Of a stretch of 64,000 bases of DNA, positions 46,501 through 56,881 are shown one piece after another (positions within the stretch are counted from its first letter, which is position 1; the number at the start of each line of letters is the position of its first letter). The notes under the pieces are model-generated. The model worked only from the letters and a program-made list of their open reading frames with translations, was not told where the DNA came from and did not search any database. The position numbers and the translations under genes were made by a program. The stretch comes from Undaria pinnatifida (taxonomy: Eukaryota > Sar > Phaeophyceae > Laminariales > Alariaceae). The stretch is from assembly GCA_012845835.1 (NCBI GenBank), contig JABAKD010000002.1:4108001-4172000 (forward strand), written 5' to 3'.

Positions 46501-46770
46501 TTCCTGAGGCTTCTCACGACACAAGCTCTATGCCTAACCCAGTAAGTAAACTGAAAGGGCACGCGGAGATGCGAGCCCTTCGCCATGGCCTAGGTGCAAA
46601 ATCAAAGGCATGTAACGAAACAAGGATGATACACCGACGACTTTGGGAACACACAAGACATCACATGTGCCTGTCAGGGACGAGCCAAAATCAATCACGG
46701 TACAGCACACAGGGCAACCAATGAGAAATGAAAATGGGGCCCCAGGCTAGGGTTCTTTTTTATTGTGAAG
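43510..46770. other. Long intergenic stretch, no supported gene
   Basis: About 3.3 kb with short ORFs only. It contains a small tandem array at 45030-45125 and a GC-rich block at 45595-45870 (repeated GGCCCGG/CCCGGCC motifs, possibly the arms of a decayed hAT-like element). No TIR or target duplication was established. Confidence 0.45.
45030..45125 (+). repeat. Tandem array of about 20-bp GGGGATGATATATTTCAG units
   Basis: Four to five imperfect units (GGGGAATTCTATAATTCAG, then GGGGATGATATATTTCAG and GGGCGTGATATATTTCAG) follow one another. The G-runs vary in length. Confidence 0.85.
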
Positions 46771-46775
46771 GGTGC

Positions 46776-47037
46776 GAGCCACCGAACGGTAGGGAGCAGC
46801 AGAACGCTTCTGGGCTCCTAATACGCGGAGCTCAACATCTCATCCGAACAATGGCTTCGAAGGCATTCCTTTGCGCAACCCGACCATGCATCTATGCCTT
46901 AGTCCCAAAACAAGGTGTAACTCTTCAAAACAAAACTGATCTATTACCAACCGGTGGTTCCTCACCTGAGGAGCTCAATCGGACAGGGTACGTTATTAGT
47001 TCATCCAACAACTGCAACCCCTACCGTGGGATGAGTC
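46776..47037 (+). mobile_element. MITE family A, copy A7
   Basis: Left end GAGCCACCGAACGGTAGGG, right end AACCCCTACCGTGGGATGAGTC. The interior holds GGCTTCGAAGGCATTCCTTTG, GCGCAACCCGACCA and the palindromic GTTCCTCACCTGAGGAGCTC. An ORF of 176 codons that spans it has no known domain. Confidence 0.82.
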
Positions 47038-47374
47038 GTTCGTTCTACGCTGCTATTAGTAGTAGCTTCTCTCTGTCACCTCCTGTCTCAGTTGTACTCT
47101 TGTACATGTATATCGACTCTTCTTTTGGTGCCCCGTTTCTTCTTGGGTATCCTGAACTGTACTGCATCAGATTCGCGGTCGTCAGTGTTTTTGCGGCCTG
47201 TCGAGCAGGCCCCAACGCGTACCTCGTATGCCATACGCTTTGGACTGAGTGTGTGTAAGACGTTCTGTCCACCTCCATTTCCCTCGGGTGGACGGCACCG
47301 ACCGATGCCTACTTCTCGATCTAGTCATTCGGTTGGCACTCCGCCGTCTCGAAGATCACTCTGGACACCACAAC

Positions 47375-48412
47375 CTAAACACCGTACTTTTGCGACTGTT
47401 GGTGAAATACGTCTACGGCATGTTCATACAACACGATGTCCAGTTGCATGTACTTCCTGATATCCCAGTTTGTCCAAGCGTCCGCTAACACCACCTCCTT
47501 CTCTTCCGAATACCTGCTGTCAACCACCCTAACTATTCCCTCGTCGACGAATTGATGGTGCCAGTCCAACCCGGGCATCGTTAAGGCGGCATTGAAAAGC
47601 GACAAGGTGGTGTTGAACTCCTCTAAGATTCCGACGGCGGCATACTTGTCGCGCAGCAGGTCTTGCACCGGATTCATCATCTCGTACATGGCCACATCTG
47701 GAATGTTCTGGGCGTGCCCGTACTTGGAAGAAGAAGCTCTATCATCTAGGTACATCTTCAGCAGGTACCAGCCAGGAAGGTTGCTCACCTTCCTTACCGA
47801 AGCGGGCAACATCTCCCGCGCTTTATCGGATCTGGAAAATTCCATCACGTCGTCCGCGGACACCAAGCTCAGTGACAACTGCCTCATCGCGAAATTTCCC
47901 CAGTGTTTCGCAAACGCTACTAGATCAACCTCGTTCGCGTTCACCACCTCCGACGCGCACGCTTTATCCTTCGGAGTTTGCTTGCAGTAGTAGTACGCGG
48001 AAACCATCCTCGAGACAGGGTGTCGAAACAAGGTGAACCAGTCACACGTGACGTCGGCGGCAAGAGACCGCCGCAGAGCCTCGGGATAACCCCCGGTGAC
48101 AACATTCCATTGTCTACCGCCGGCGAGAACCTTCCCGAAACGCCCCAAGAACTGTTCCCCCTCTTTCCAGTTCCCAGAGTCGTAGACAGCGTACCTGGGG
48201 CTCCAACTATCGCGAAGAATCCCCTTGATTGTGGATCCGCCGGATTTCTGAAGATGCATGAATATCCAGCACTTGTCGGTTATCGTTCCGAGGTCTTGAA
48301 AAGTTGGGGCATCGACTATCGTTGCCCCAGAAGGGCGAAGGGTAGTCCCGACGATGATAACAGCGACGAAGGCAATTCCACTGAGTAGCGGTAGCCGCAG
48401 CAATGGCATCAT
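47375..48412 (-). CDS. Carbohydrate sulfotransferase, Golgi type II (345 aa)
   Basis: Likely transfers sulfate from PAPS to a polysaccharide in the Golgi lumen. The first ATG is at 48412; an upstream open extension begins only at TTG. Residues about 3-24 form a hydrophobic signal anchor after a short N-terminus. The 5'-phosphosulfate-binding loop follows at residues about 50-61 (CWIFMHLQKSGGST), then the 3'-phosphate motif at about 128-141 (LFRHPVSRMVSAYY, with conserved Arg and Ser). The C-terminal region holds AMYEMMNPVQDLLRDKY, GILEEFNTTLS (an N-glycosylation site) and AVDVFHQQ. Length is normal for the class. The gene is intronless and no frame breaks are seen. The acceptor sugar cannot be told. 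It is closely related to 62417-63484 and to the fragment at 36 kb, all on the minus strand. Confidence 0.9.
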   Translation of the reverse strand: MMPLLRLPLLSGIAFVAVIIVGTTLRPSGATIVDAPTFQDLGTITDKCWIFMHLQKSGGSTIKGILRDSWSPRYAVYDSGNWKEGEQFLGRFGKVLAGGRQWNVVTGGYPEALRRSLAADVTCDWFTLFRHPVSRMVSAYYYCKQTPKDKACASEVVNANEVDLVAFAKHWGNFAMRQLSLSLVSADDVMEFSRSDKAREMLPASVRKVSNLPGWYLLKMYLDDRASSSKYGHAQNIPDVAMYEMMNPVQDLLRDKYAAVGILEEFNTTLSLFNAALTMPGLDWHHQFVDEGIVRVVDSRYSEEKEVVLADAWTNWDIRKYMQLDIVLYEHAVDVFHQQSQKYGV

Positions 48413-48489
48413 GATCGCCGACAACGGAGTCTGTAGTTCTCCGAACGAGATGGTAATTGTCGATTGTGCGCCTGTGTGTGGCAGGAGTC

Positions 48490-50005
48490 AGTGTTTGGAG
48501 GACATTTGCGGCATTTAGAAGGCATGGAACGACACGATGCAGAGGCTGAGGTGCTCAGCAGAGCTGCGGCTAATTTCGGAGATAGGTTAGGTTAGGGAGC
48601 AGGAGCACATGTGGTGGCGCAGTTCCTTTTGTATAAGCTCGTTAAGAGGGGCGTCGAATGTTTGTGCGGAATTCAGATATAAATGCATTTAACATTATGA
48701 GCGAGATGAAAGCGAGTATTAACCTCGCGAGTAACACACAGTAGGGGCCGTTTTTTCGGGCCCAACAGGTTGAGCTACTCAAGTCTGGCATAATTTTTAC
48801 TATGAAAACTTGATAAAAATATATGTATTTGAATTAAAGCGTGGGGATGGTGGAAAGAAGTGTTGACCTGGCCTCAACGCCTGATCTATTTTTTCGCGTG
48901 CCCGCACGAGGGGATTCCATTTGTAGCGTTATCACAAATATCTCGCCTTAGCTCGAGCATTTTTTGTGTTGCTCTCGTTTCTTACATTTTTTCCAAACTT
49001 GATGGGCGTTTGCGTCTTATTTCGCTAGCTCTTGAATTTGCACCCCGCGGGGTCATGTCTCACGTTTTGGCGTTGGGCAGGTCAACCACGACTGAAGCTT
49101 ACTGCCAGACTGCTTTGCTGCGACGTTAGTGAAATATTCTGTGCGTTGAGTTCCCCAACTACCAACAACATGCAGAACGTCGTAGGATAGGCTGTAGTCG
49201 CTGTCTCCACTACTTACTGTGACCACCACGAGCTAAGGCGAACCCGAACCAATGCTGTGGCAAAAAGCACGTCTCATTAAACAAAGCATACACTACTGCA
49301 CACATAGAGTATACATCAGCATAACACGCAGATTAACGCGGATCAACTCGCCGCCTTACTACGAAAAGCTCAACGTTGCGATCATGCGGAGTCGGGGCCC
49401 GTTCCGATTTCCTGATACCCTCCTGTTTCCCTGCCACCCCAGCAGCGCCAACGCCGAAGCAGCGGCGCTCTCGTCGGTCCTGTATGACTCCAACGGCAAT
49501 TTCAAGCTGTTTGGGCTTCCCTCAGCATCGAACGCCGCGCGGTAGTCATTCATAACCCTAGAACTCTGGTGTACTCTACGTGAAAGCACACCACCGATTC
49601 CCGACCTAGCAAGAACACCCATGTTGTCAACTGCCAAAGATCTCCCTATACGTTTCACAGCTTTTCTGAACACCGTGTATCACTGATGCCGAAATGTGGC
49701 GACATTGGCAATTTTTTTGTTCATGTACATGCCGCCTGAGGAACTTTCTATTTCCATGTATTTTCGATGGAGGTCGATTGCGGTTGTTTCAAGTAGCACC
49801 GATCATGTTCTTGTCGCGTTGGTTTAGCTGTCGTTCTTACACCTGGCTATCTTCTTTTTTTGCGACAGTTGAAGCCTATTTATTATAACACTATATATAT
49901 ATCAATTTTGTACGGGCCTCAACTCTTCTTGCAGCGCCCATACCAATGCAGCCTATTAATAAATTCTAACGCTACGTTTCTTTTACCCGGGCCTCAACTC
50001 TTGTA
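48490..50005. other. Intergenic stretch upstream of the sulfotransferase gene
   Basis: Contains the likely promoter side of the 47-kb gene; no clear TATA box near its ATG. A minus ORF at 49359-49673 and a plus ORF at 49252-49545 overlap and are not recognised. A 30-base direct duplication (GGGCCTCAACTCTT ... GCGCCCATA) occurs at 49915-49950 and 49988-50022. Confidence 0.4.
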
Positions 50006-50009
50006 GCGC

Positions 50010-50132
50010 CCATAGCAATGTTGATCGGGGTCCACGAACGACAGTCTCCGAAGTCGTGTTTCGAGTGAGATGTTGAGGTCCGGAGGATAGGAGCCCAGAG
50101 AAATCGGCTGCACTCCTAGGGTAGGAGCGCTC
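50010..50132 (-). repeat. MITE family A, right-half fragment (A8)
   Basis: GAACGACAGTCTCCGAAGTCG, GAGTGAGATGTTGAGGTCCG and CTGCACTCCTAGGGTAGGAG follow the family A order. The other end is missing. Confidence 0.55.
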
Positions 50133-50461
50133 CTTAAACACCTCGTCAAACCGATAAAACGTGGTCTCGGTCGTGTTCATTTCAGTGGTCTGCTCATGTT
50201 CGGGAGCGCTTTGAATATATATGAACACCCCCCTCGCCCCTGCCAAACGCAGTTAACGCATGATCATTGAAATGCCAACAGCATCGCAACGCTTTGTTCC
50301 CCGCAAGCTAACGTTCTGTGGAAAATGGGCACCTTGATGAACGTTAACCGCGCATCCACCAGCTACCCTACCATATCCCGCCAAAAGCACCTTCCCACCA
50401 CAACGAGCGATCCGGTCCTTAGGCGGTGATCACACACACGAACGAAACTACACGACGCCTG

Positions 50462-50695
50462 CCGAATACGCGTAGCAGGTTTTGGCAAGAACATTTCCCC
50501 ATCTGTCTTTAGAACCCCTTAACCCAATATCGCTGGAATGCTTATTTTTTCGGCATCTGTATTTTCGTTTTATCTCTAGACCGTGGGATTATTTCTGGTG
50601 TTGCACTTTCAGTATTCTCTATTATACCAGATTTTGTGGTGGGGAATTCTGGTAAAATGAACGGTTGCTCCTCTACCGAATTTATGTGTCACACC
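50462..50695 (+). mobile_element. MITE family B, decayed copy B9
   Basis: AACCCCTTAACCCAATATCG, CGTGGGATTATTTCTGGTGT and TTTCAGTATTCTCTATTATA parallel the B interior. Ends (CGCGTAGCAGG; GCTCCTCTACCGA) are degraded. Confidence 0.55.
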
Positions 50696-50699
50696 AGCC

Positions 50700-52050
50700 G
50701 ACACAACAAGCCATCCTCTGAGTTCACGTTCCTACGCGCATGACCTCATCAGAGAAAAAGTTTCGCTGACCGAACGAACCACCAAGGCGTGGTTGGCGGG
50801 TTCACCAGCACAAGGCGGTCGTTTCTGCGGAGAGGACACCAAAATTGTGGTTAGGGGATACAGAACGTTGGACCTCTTCACGCATATCTTACATGATTAG
50901 AGCGTCCACGTTGGTCGTGGAGTTTCCCTTCCTCTTAAGGTGGATGTAACCGTTGTGAGTGACAGCAAGCCGCGCTTCGTCTTTATCGCCGCGTGTTATA
51001 CGACTTCGAAACGGTACTCGCACCGACAAATATGCTCGTCTACACGCACAGAAAGCGGTGCTGTCCATCGAACGACACGCCGCGACCAACCGATCTCACG
51101 CAACAGGATCGTACTCCTTCTTGAAACCTACTTTCAGGCTTTCGAAGTCAAACACATTTGAACATAGGTGACTTGCAGCCATAACAGCGTTGAGAGCGTG
51201 CACTCAAGGCTCTCGATAAGAATCAAAGAATTCTAGTGGCATCACACAACACGTCTGAAAATGGTGATGCAAGTATATGTGCTGCGTACTGGGCATATTT
51301 TATTCATTAGAGAGTCCGAGGGATGTCTTCTCCTGCAACCACATTGCTCAACAATCTCATCCCATGCAATGAGAGGGCGTGGGTCTGGGCTCGTCAACAG
51401 TGATACGTATTATTGTGTTTTTCGAACCACTTCACCCCAGTGACGTTGTCAGGGGTAATTTCGACCGCCGTTAACCCCTTTACAACTGGAAACCCGTTTT
51501 GGGGACAAAATTACTTGGAAGTAGTGTGGGGAGGGGTTCGGGGGCTCTAAAGGGGTTAAAGATTAGAGTAGGAATGTGGGACAACCCTCGTCATTCCAGT
51601 CTTATCGGTAATAAAATTATTTGCAATAGTCTATATTGCACGTTCGTATAGTCGGTATGTTTGTAGTCACGCGTATATGCATTTAATCAGCGATACTTTG
51701 ACCAGCAGATATAAGTCGAGGGTAATAGTGGAGTGAGGAGCCGTAGTGAAAATGAAGTGCGCTGCCCGATAACCTGTTTATGACCGCCACGTCTCCTCTG
51801 TGTCAGGTGTGTGCGCAATTTTATTTGTCGTTTTTAAGCAAGCGGTTGCGTTGACATAGTCTATACTACCTGGCTTGATGTAAAGGAAAGGAACACCACT
51901 CAGCGATCATCTACTACACGCTAGGGCATGTTTTCATAAGCACCACTAACAAGAGCACCAGACATGGACGCGACATCTACAGGACCATAACATCTTCGAC
52001 GACAGTGGGGAGAAAACACGGCGAATAATCGTACACCAAGTAATAACAAT
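50700..52050. other. Intergenic stretch with a small hairpin
   Basis: No supported gene. A short inverted repeat (TTAACCCCTTTA at about 51472 and TAAAGGGGTTAA at about 51546) encloses about 62 bases with paired GGGG/CCCC content. Confidence 0.45.
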
Positions 52051-52054
52051 GTGA

Positions 52055-52650
52055 AAAAAAAGTACAGACAGTTATGATAACACTCCTGTAGACCACACTA
52101 CCAACCTATTACGCAGGGTATTTCGTGCCTCCGGCCGTTTGCATGATCGCCTGACAACCTCTACCAAATGCAACAGCACATGACTACCAAAGTAAAGTCA
52201 CCCTCGCGTTCAATAGTGGTGACATCGCATGCCCACGTCACGTGGCTTGTTGTATTTGTAAGATGTATCTCTGTCTTAGAGTTGGCGACCTAAGAGCCCC
52301 ATATCGGCACGGCAAAAATCATAGGCGTAAAATCGTATATGTGAGACAACAATTATGTTAAAAGGAGGTACAGAAAGATATGTTAAAATTGTGGTAAACC
52401 GCACTACCAACTTTTCACGTAAGGTATGCCGTACATACCGTCTGCATGATAGCCTCCCAACCTATGCCAAGGGAAGTATGACTAACAGAGTAACGTATTT
52501 GAGCGCGTGCACACTAAGCGTTCCTTTCCAAACAATAACAATTCGCATTTCTCGCTTTCGTTCTCAATGAATGGCGGTGACATTGCAAGACCACGTCACC
52601 TCACCTGTTGTATTTGCCAATATGTATCTCTTTCTTATAATTAGCGATGT
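52055..52650 (+). repeat. Two diverged direct copies of a block of about 230-280 bp
   Basis: Copy 1 (about 52055-52290) and copy 2 (about 52372-52645) share ACC(A/G)CACTACCAAC, TGCATGAT(C/A)GCCT, GGTGACAT(C/T)GCA, CCACGTCAC and TGTTGTATTTG, in the same order. Copy 2 runs directly into the leader of family R copy R10. Confidence 0.65.
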
Positions 52651-54165
52651 CAGAAAATATTGGTACCTACATGATTGTACCTTTCGATTGAAATATTCTA
52701 TCTTTCGATCCATTTACAATAACAAACTATGAAGCTTCTAACACATTGTTTACCACACCTAAGAACTTGGTTGCATACTACATTACATGTAACATCAAAC
52801 CTTTTAGAAAATGAAAATTACCAGGAGGGTGATATAAAGGGGTGTCTTCTTGCTGCAACCGTCAGATTCGTCCCCTTCAAGGGTTTAAGTTTCCGCCCAC
52901 ACATTGAAATGCTCGCCCCCCCGTCCCCCCCCCCCCCCGAGCTCTCTTGTTCAAACGCCCCACCTGAAATCAAAATCTGCCAGACAGAGTAGTAAAACTC
53001 ACCAGCCAGCTGATATCATCTCATTATCCATCTAGCCATCCATTCCGTAGCTCCAACTCATCTCCGCCCCCACCCCCCCACCCCCCCTCTTGTTCCCCGC
53101 CCAGTTCGTTCAAACGCCCCACTTACAATCGAGATCGGCCAGAGTAATAAACACTGCTCAGCAATTGATATCACGTCATTATCTATCTAGCTATCCATGA
53201 CGTAGCCTTCATTCATCCCCCCTCCTCCCCTCCAACGCCCCCTCCTTCCCCACACCCCGCACGATCGCCTAGACCCAGCACCGCGCGTATAGCAAGCACC
53301 TAAATATACGATTAATACGCGCGATCGGACGATCATACACAATGTTGCGAACAGCGGTGCCGACCAAATCCTTGATCTCATAGCCGGAATGAATTTATAC
53401 ATTATATGTGACCTAAACCTTTGAACCCCCCCCCCCCCCCCCCCCCCCCCGCCCCCGTCTTTTTTTCCCCTCGCTTCTTCCTTTAACGCCCCACCTAATA
53501 TCGAAATCCGCCAGAGTAATAAACACTTCCACGCCCTGGATATCGCCTCGTTATCGTTTTAGAGCCGTCCATGCCGCTGCTGCAACTCCCACCCACCCCC
53601 GCCCCCAACGCTCCCTCCTTCCCCACCACCCGCACCATCTCCTAGACCTAGCACCACGCGTATAGCAAGCCCTTACATATATGCGACCTGAAGCCCTCCA
53701 CCCCCACCCCCCGCCCCCCCCGGCACATTTCCCCCCCACTCCCCCACAAGAAGGATTTATCGTTTCCACGCACTAATTGACCTGCCCCACCCGTCGCCTG
53801 CCTCCCCCTCCCCCCCTCCCGCCCCCCTTTTGATCAAAATCAGGCCCCCACGCCCTTAAAAACAAACTCCTCCTTCCCTCACCGGATATTCGACTTGTAG
53901 TATTCACTTGATAACTGATGCATTTCCTTCCACAGCTGTCAGATTTTTTCCCCCTCGGAATTGAGTTTTATAGTTTCCGCGCACAGACTGCCTAACATCA
54001 CCTTGTTGATCCTGATAGCTACACTGTAGTTGCAAGGGGAGTCGCCGACTTATATCCTTAATGAGGACACACAAGCCGTAATACGCAGGATCGGAGTTTC
54101 ACACACAGCTTGCAAAGATGAGTTTCGACACAATATTCGATCTCACAGCTGGAGTGTTGTTTAAT
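52620..54165 (+). repeat. Family R copy R10 (near full length)
   Basis: Colinear with R4 from TTAGCGATGTCAGAAAATA, through the leader (CTTCTAACACATTGTTTACC), C-tract sub-units at 52915, 53070, 53220, 53428 and 53590-53720, the unique block, and a tail ending TCACAGCTGGAGTGTTG. An internal tail module lies at 53320-53400. The C-tract at 53428-53450 is 20 or more bases. Confidence 0.85.
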
Positions 54166-54169
54166 TTTT

Positions 54170-54720
54170 TTGATATAGTGCACAGAGATACACAATGCAC
54201 GAAAATTGCCGGTGGGTCAGCATGATACTTGAGGGACGTCCCCTCCGGAACGGCGACCCATAGTAATGCTGCGTGTATACACAATGCACCGTGTTGCACA
54301 CGGCAACGACCGGCGACGAAGGTAAAAATCTAGGAATTATGCCATTGACTCTATCACTTAACAAAACTAAACGTTGAACCTATTCTCCGTCACGCTCGAC
54401 AAACCTGCACTCATAGAGTAGCGGGTCTAAGTCTTCTTTAGGGGAGCACTGTAATTGTTCTATACCGGGGTTGAGCGACTCGCGCCATTGACTCGGTACC
54501 TCAGACCAATACCAAGATAGTTTTTTTTTGGGGGGGAGAAGGGGGGGTTGCAGTTGACCGGAGTCAGTCGCGCGATTGATCCCCTGTTCCTTCGCGGTCT
54601 TCAGCTTGGGTGCTGTGATAGTTTCGGGGACATGAATCCGCAATGCAATAGTTAGCCACTCCGCGCCAGTCATATGGTGTAAAGTCGTTTCATCGGAGTG
54701 GTATGGAGTCACTCGTGCGA
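54170..54720. other. Intergenic stretch, no supported gene
   Basis: Minus-strand ORF 54380-54712 has no recognised motif. Nothing else found. Confidence 0.4.
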
Positions 54721-54723
54721 GTA

Positions 54724-54754
54724 TGATATGGTATGGTATGGTATGGTATGGTAC
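54724..54754. repeat. TATGG pentanucleotide microsatellite
   Basis: About five perfect TATGG units (GATATGGTATGGTATGG...), just before the 66-bp array. Confidence 0.9.
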
Positions 54755-54762
54755 GATAGTTT

Positions 54763-55031
54763 AGACCCGGTAGTGAAAATTGCGGGTACCTCCCTACCGT
54801 AGCCTTGTTCTAGAGGTATATACCTTTTTTTGGCGTTGAACCGGTAGTGAAAATTGCCGGTACCTCCCTACCGTAGCCTTGTTCTAGAGGTATACCTTTT
54901 TTTGGCGTTGAGTCGGTAGTGAAAATTGCCGGTACCTCCCTACCGTAGCCTTGTTCTAGAGGTATACCTTTATTTGGCGTTGACCCGGTAGTGAAAATAG
55001 TGGGTATCACCCTACCGTAGCCTTGGTCCTC
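54763..55031. repeat. Tandem array of about 66-bp units carrying a family C-type end
   Basis: Four units of the form CGGTAGTGAAAATTGCCGG, CTCCCTACCGTAGCCTTGTT, CTAGAGGTATACC, TTTTTTTGGCGTTGA. The second and third are nearly identical; the last diverges and ends CCCTACCGTAGCCTTGGTCC, which is the family C terminal sequence. The array looks like repeated duplication of one MITE end. Confidence 0.85.
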
Positions 55032-55154
55032 ACGGACAAAAAAAAACGTACTTTTGGACGTTTTTTCCTTGCGCAGTGTAGGATACCATTACACTGCGGA
55101 TTGATATTGCAAAGAAAGGATATCAGTTCTAATAAAAGCTTGAGACCGCAAGAG

Positions 55155-55258
55155 GAAGAGAGGGGCTAGTCGCGCCAGCGACCCCGAACCGTGTTGCAAA
55201 AATAACAAAACATTGAAACCCATACCGTAGCCCTGGTCAATGTGCACGCCAGGTAGGC
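55155..55258 (+). repeat. MITE family C right-half fragment (C6)
   Basis: GGGGCTAGTCGCGCCAGCGA, then ACCCATACCGTAGCCCTGGTC. Compare C1 (GGGTTACTCGCGCGAGTGAC, then CTATCGTAGCCTGGGTC). The left half is absent. Confidence 0.6.
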
Positions 55259-55259
55259 G

Positions 55260-56280
55260 TAAATCATATACCCATCGGACAGATTACTCGTTGGCCCTAC
55301 CCAAACTCGAACGAATCGGACGGGACATTCGTTGGCCTAATCCAGGGTCACTCGACACCAACGGAGCGCCCCCCCCCCCCCAATTTAGTATATAAGCTAA
55401 AAAAATTATCTAGGTGATGTCATCGCGTGCTGAATGCTCGCTGGGGGCCTCCATTGATTTTGCTTTGTGCGCAAAGCGTGCACGACCTATCTATGGGAAA
55501 GCTCATTGACAGCTGCAGTATTTCTCAGTTATTATGCTGTGCGTTTTGCAGCATCGCGGACAACTCGCCAAGTTCCTCTTGTAAACTCTATGTGCCGGCG
55601 CTGCGCGTCAAAGTCCAGCGCGTCCCAATTGCCGAACTTTGTCCCCAACTATAGTGAAAAACCGGGTAGGATATGGTATGTAGTACAGTACATCGGGCCG
55701 TTCCGTCGGTTTCGTCCACACACGCCGGCAGCTGCCTATGATATAATTAAAAAAATACGGTTCGGCTTGTTTTTGACGAAGAGTTTGCGCTGTCAGACGT
55801 TTTTTTTACGTGGGAGATGTCAACGGTGGCATGTAGACCGTTTCGATATGTTACTGTCGGCAGTTCAATGATCGAAGGGTCCAACATCCAACCGGGCACA
55901 CACGTCAAGTGTGCTGTAGATGTCAGAAGCGAGCTGTGTCACTGGTGGTTCCGATGCTATAACATAGTATTAATATATTGTACGCGGACTGGTGTATTTG
56001 CGGAGGGCCGAACGACCTAATCGAGCGCGTTCTGCCATTCACGTAAGGGTAATGCATATTTCAATAATGTAGTTCACTGGGCTGCTGCAAGTTATGTGAT
56101 ATAGAACTACTCACTGGACCGCTGTGTTGATACTGCTGCTTGTGCTTGAACATCCTGTACACTTTCAAGTAAGTGTAGATGATGGGTCTTGTAGTGGCCC
56201 GTCTGTGAGGTGAGTTATAGCCGCCTTCAAATTTGTCTAGCAAAAGCGATACACCACAGTATAGTCTTGCACCTTACGCT
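55260..56280. other. Intergenic stretch, no supported gene
   Basis: Overlapping + ORFs at 55427-55871 are unrecognised. A C-run of about 12 bases lies at 55370. Confidence 0.4.
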
Positions 56281-56284
56281 AGAC

Positions 56285-56545
56285 ACATAATAATGCTAAA
56301 ATAATAGAGGTGCACCATATTTTCATTGCGAGGTTGTTGGCTTGAGGAGCCCTATGCCTCACCCACAAGCCGATTTTGAGCAAACTAGAAGCGCGAACCG
56401 ACGAAAAGGCCGGTGGCCTAGGGTTTCCCAACAACCACTTTGCGAAACAGGTGTTAAATTCCGACCATATTGGGTGAAGGAGACTTAAAATCTCGAAAAT
56501 ACTTGGGTCAAAAAGCGCTAGCTCTATCGTAGCACGCGTCGAAAA
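56285..56545 (-). mobile_element. MITE family B, copy B5 (reversed)
   Basis: Left end AATAGAGGTGCACCATA, right end AGCTCTATCGTAGCACGCGTCG. The minus strand shows the B order (CTCCTTCACCCAATATGGTCGG ... GAGGCATAGGGCTCCTCAAG). Confidence 0.78.
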
Positions 56546-56692
56546 ATGATCACGCACACATGGCGGAGAATAATTACTGCGCCGTGAACACAACCTGGAC
56601 ATAGCGGGAGACCCCTCTTGGCACATATCGCGGAGGTTATTGAATATTTATTTGCCCTTTTCACGGCGGGTCGCTGTAGACAGTGATTTTTA

Positions 56693-56880
56693 CGCGTGCT
56701 ACGATGAAAGTAGCACTTCCGGCAACAAAACATCATGGATGGGAAAAATATGCTATTCGTGTCGCGTGCAACATAATAACGTGTTTTGTGCAAGTTAAGT
56801 AGGTGACGGGTGCGTTCATCGGTGGCTCGCATTTTCAGTATTATACCCAAAATCAATTATGTTACTTGTTGCAGGTGAGG
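56693..56880 (+). repeat. MITE family B, 5' fragment (B6)
   Basis: Left end TACGCGTGCTACGATGAAAG, then GCATTTTCAGTATTATACCC as in copy B2. The right end is missing; B7 begins at once afterwards. Confidence 0.6.
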
Positions 56881-56881
56881 C

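Noticed and set aside
46728-47258. 176-codon + ORF
   Set aside because: It reads through a family A MITE, so it is unlikely to be a gene.
48413-48424. Four-residue N-terminal extension of the 47-kb sulfotransferase
   Set aside because: It starts at TTG. The first ATG is at 48412.
54763-55031. CRISPR array
   Set aside because: Units are contiguous with no unique spacers, and the context is eukaryotic with a MITE end in each unit.
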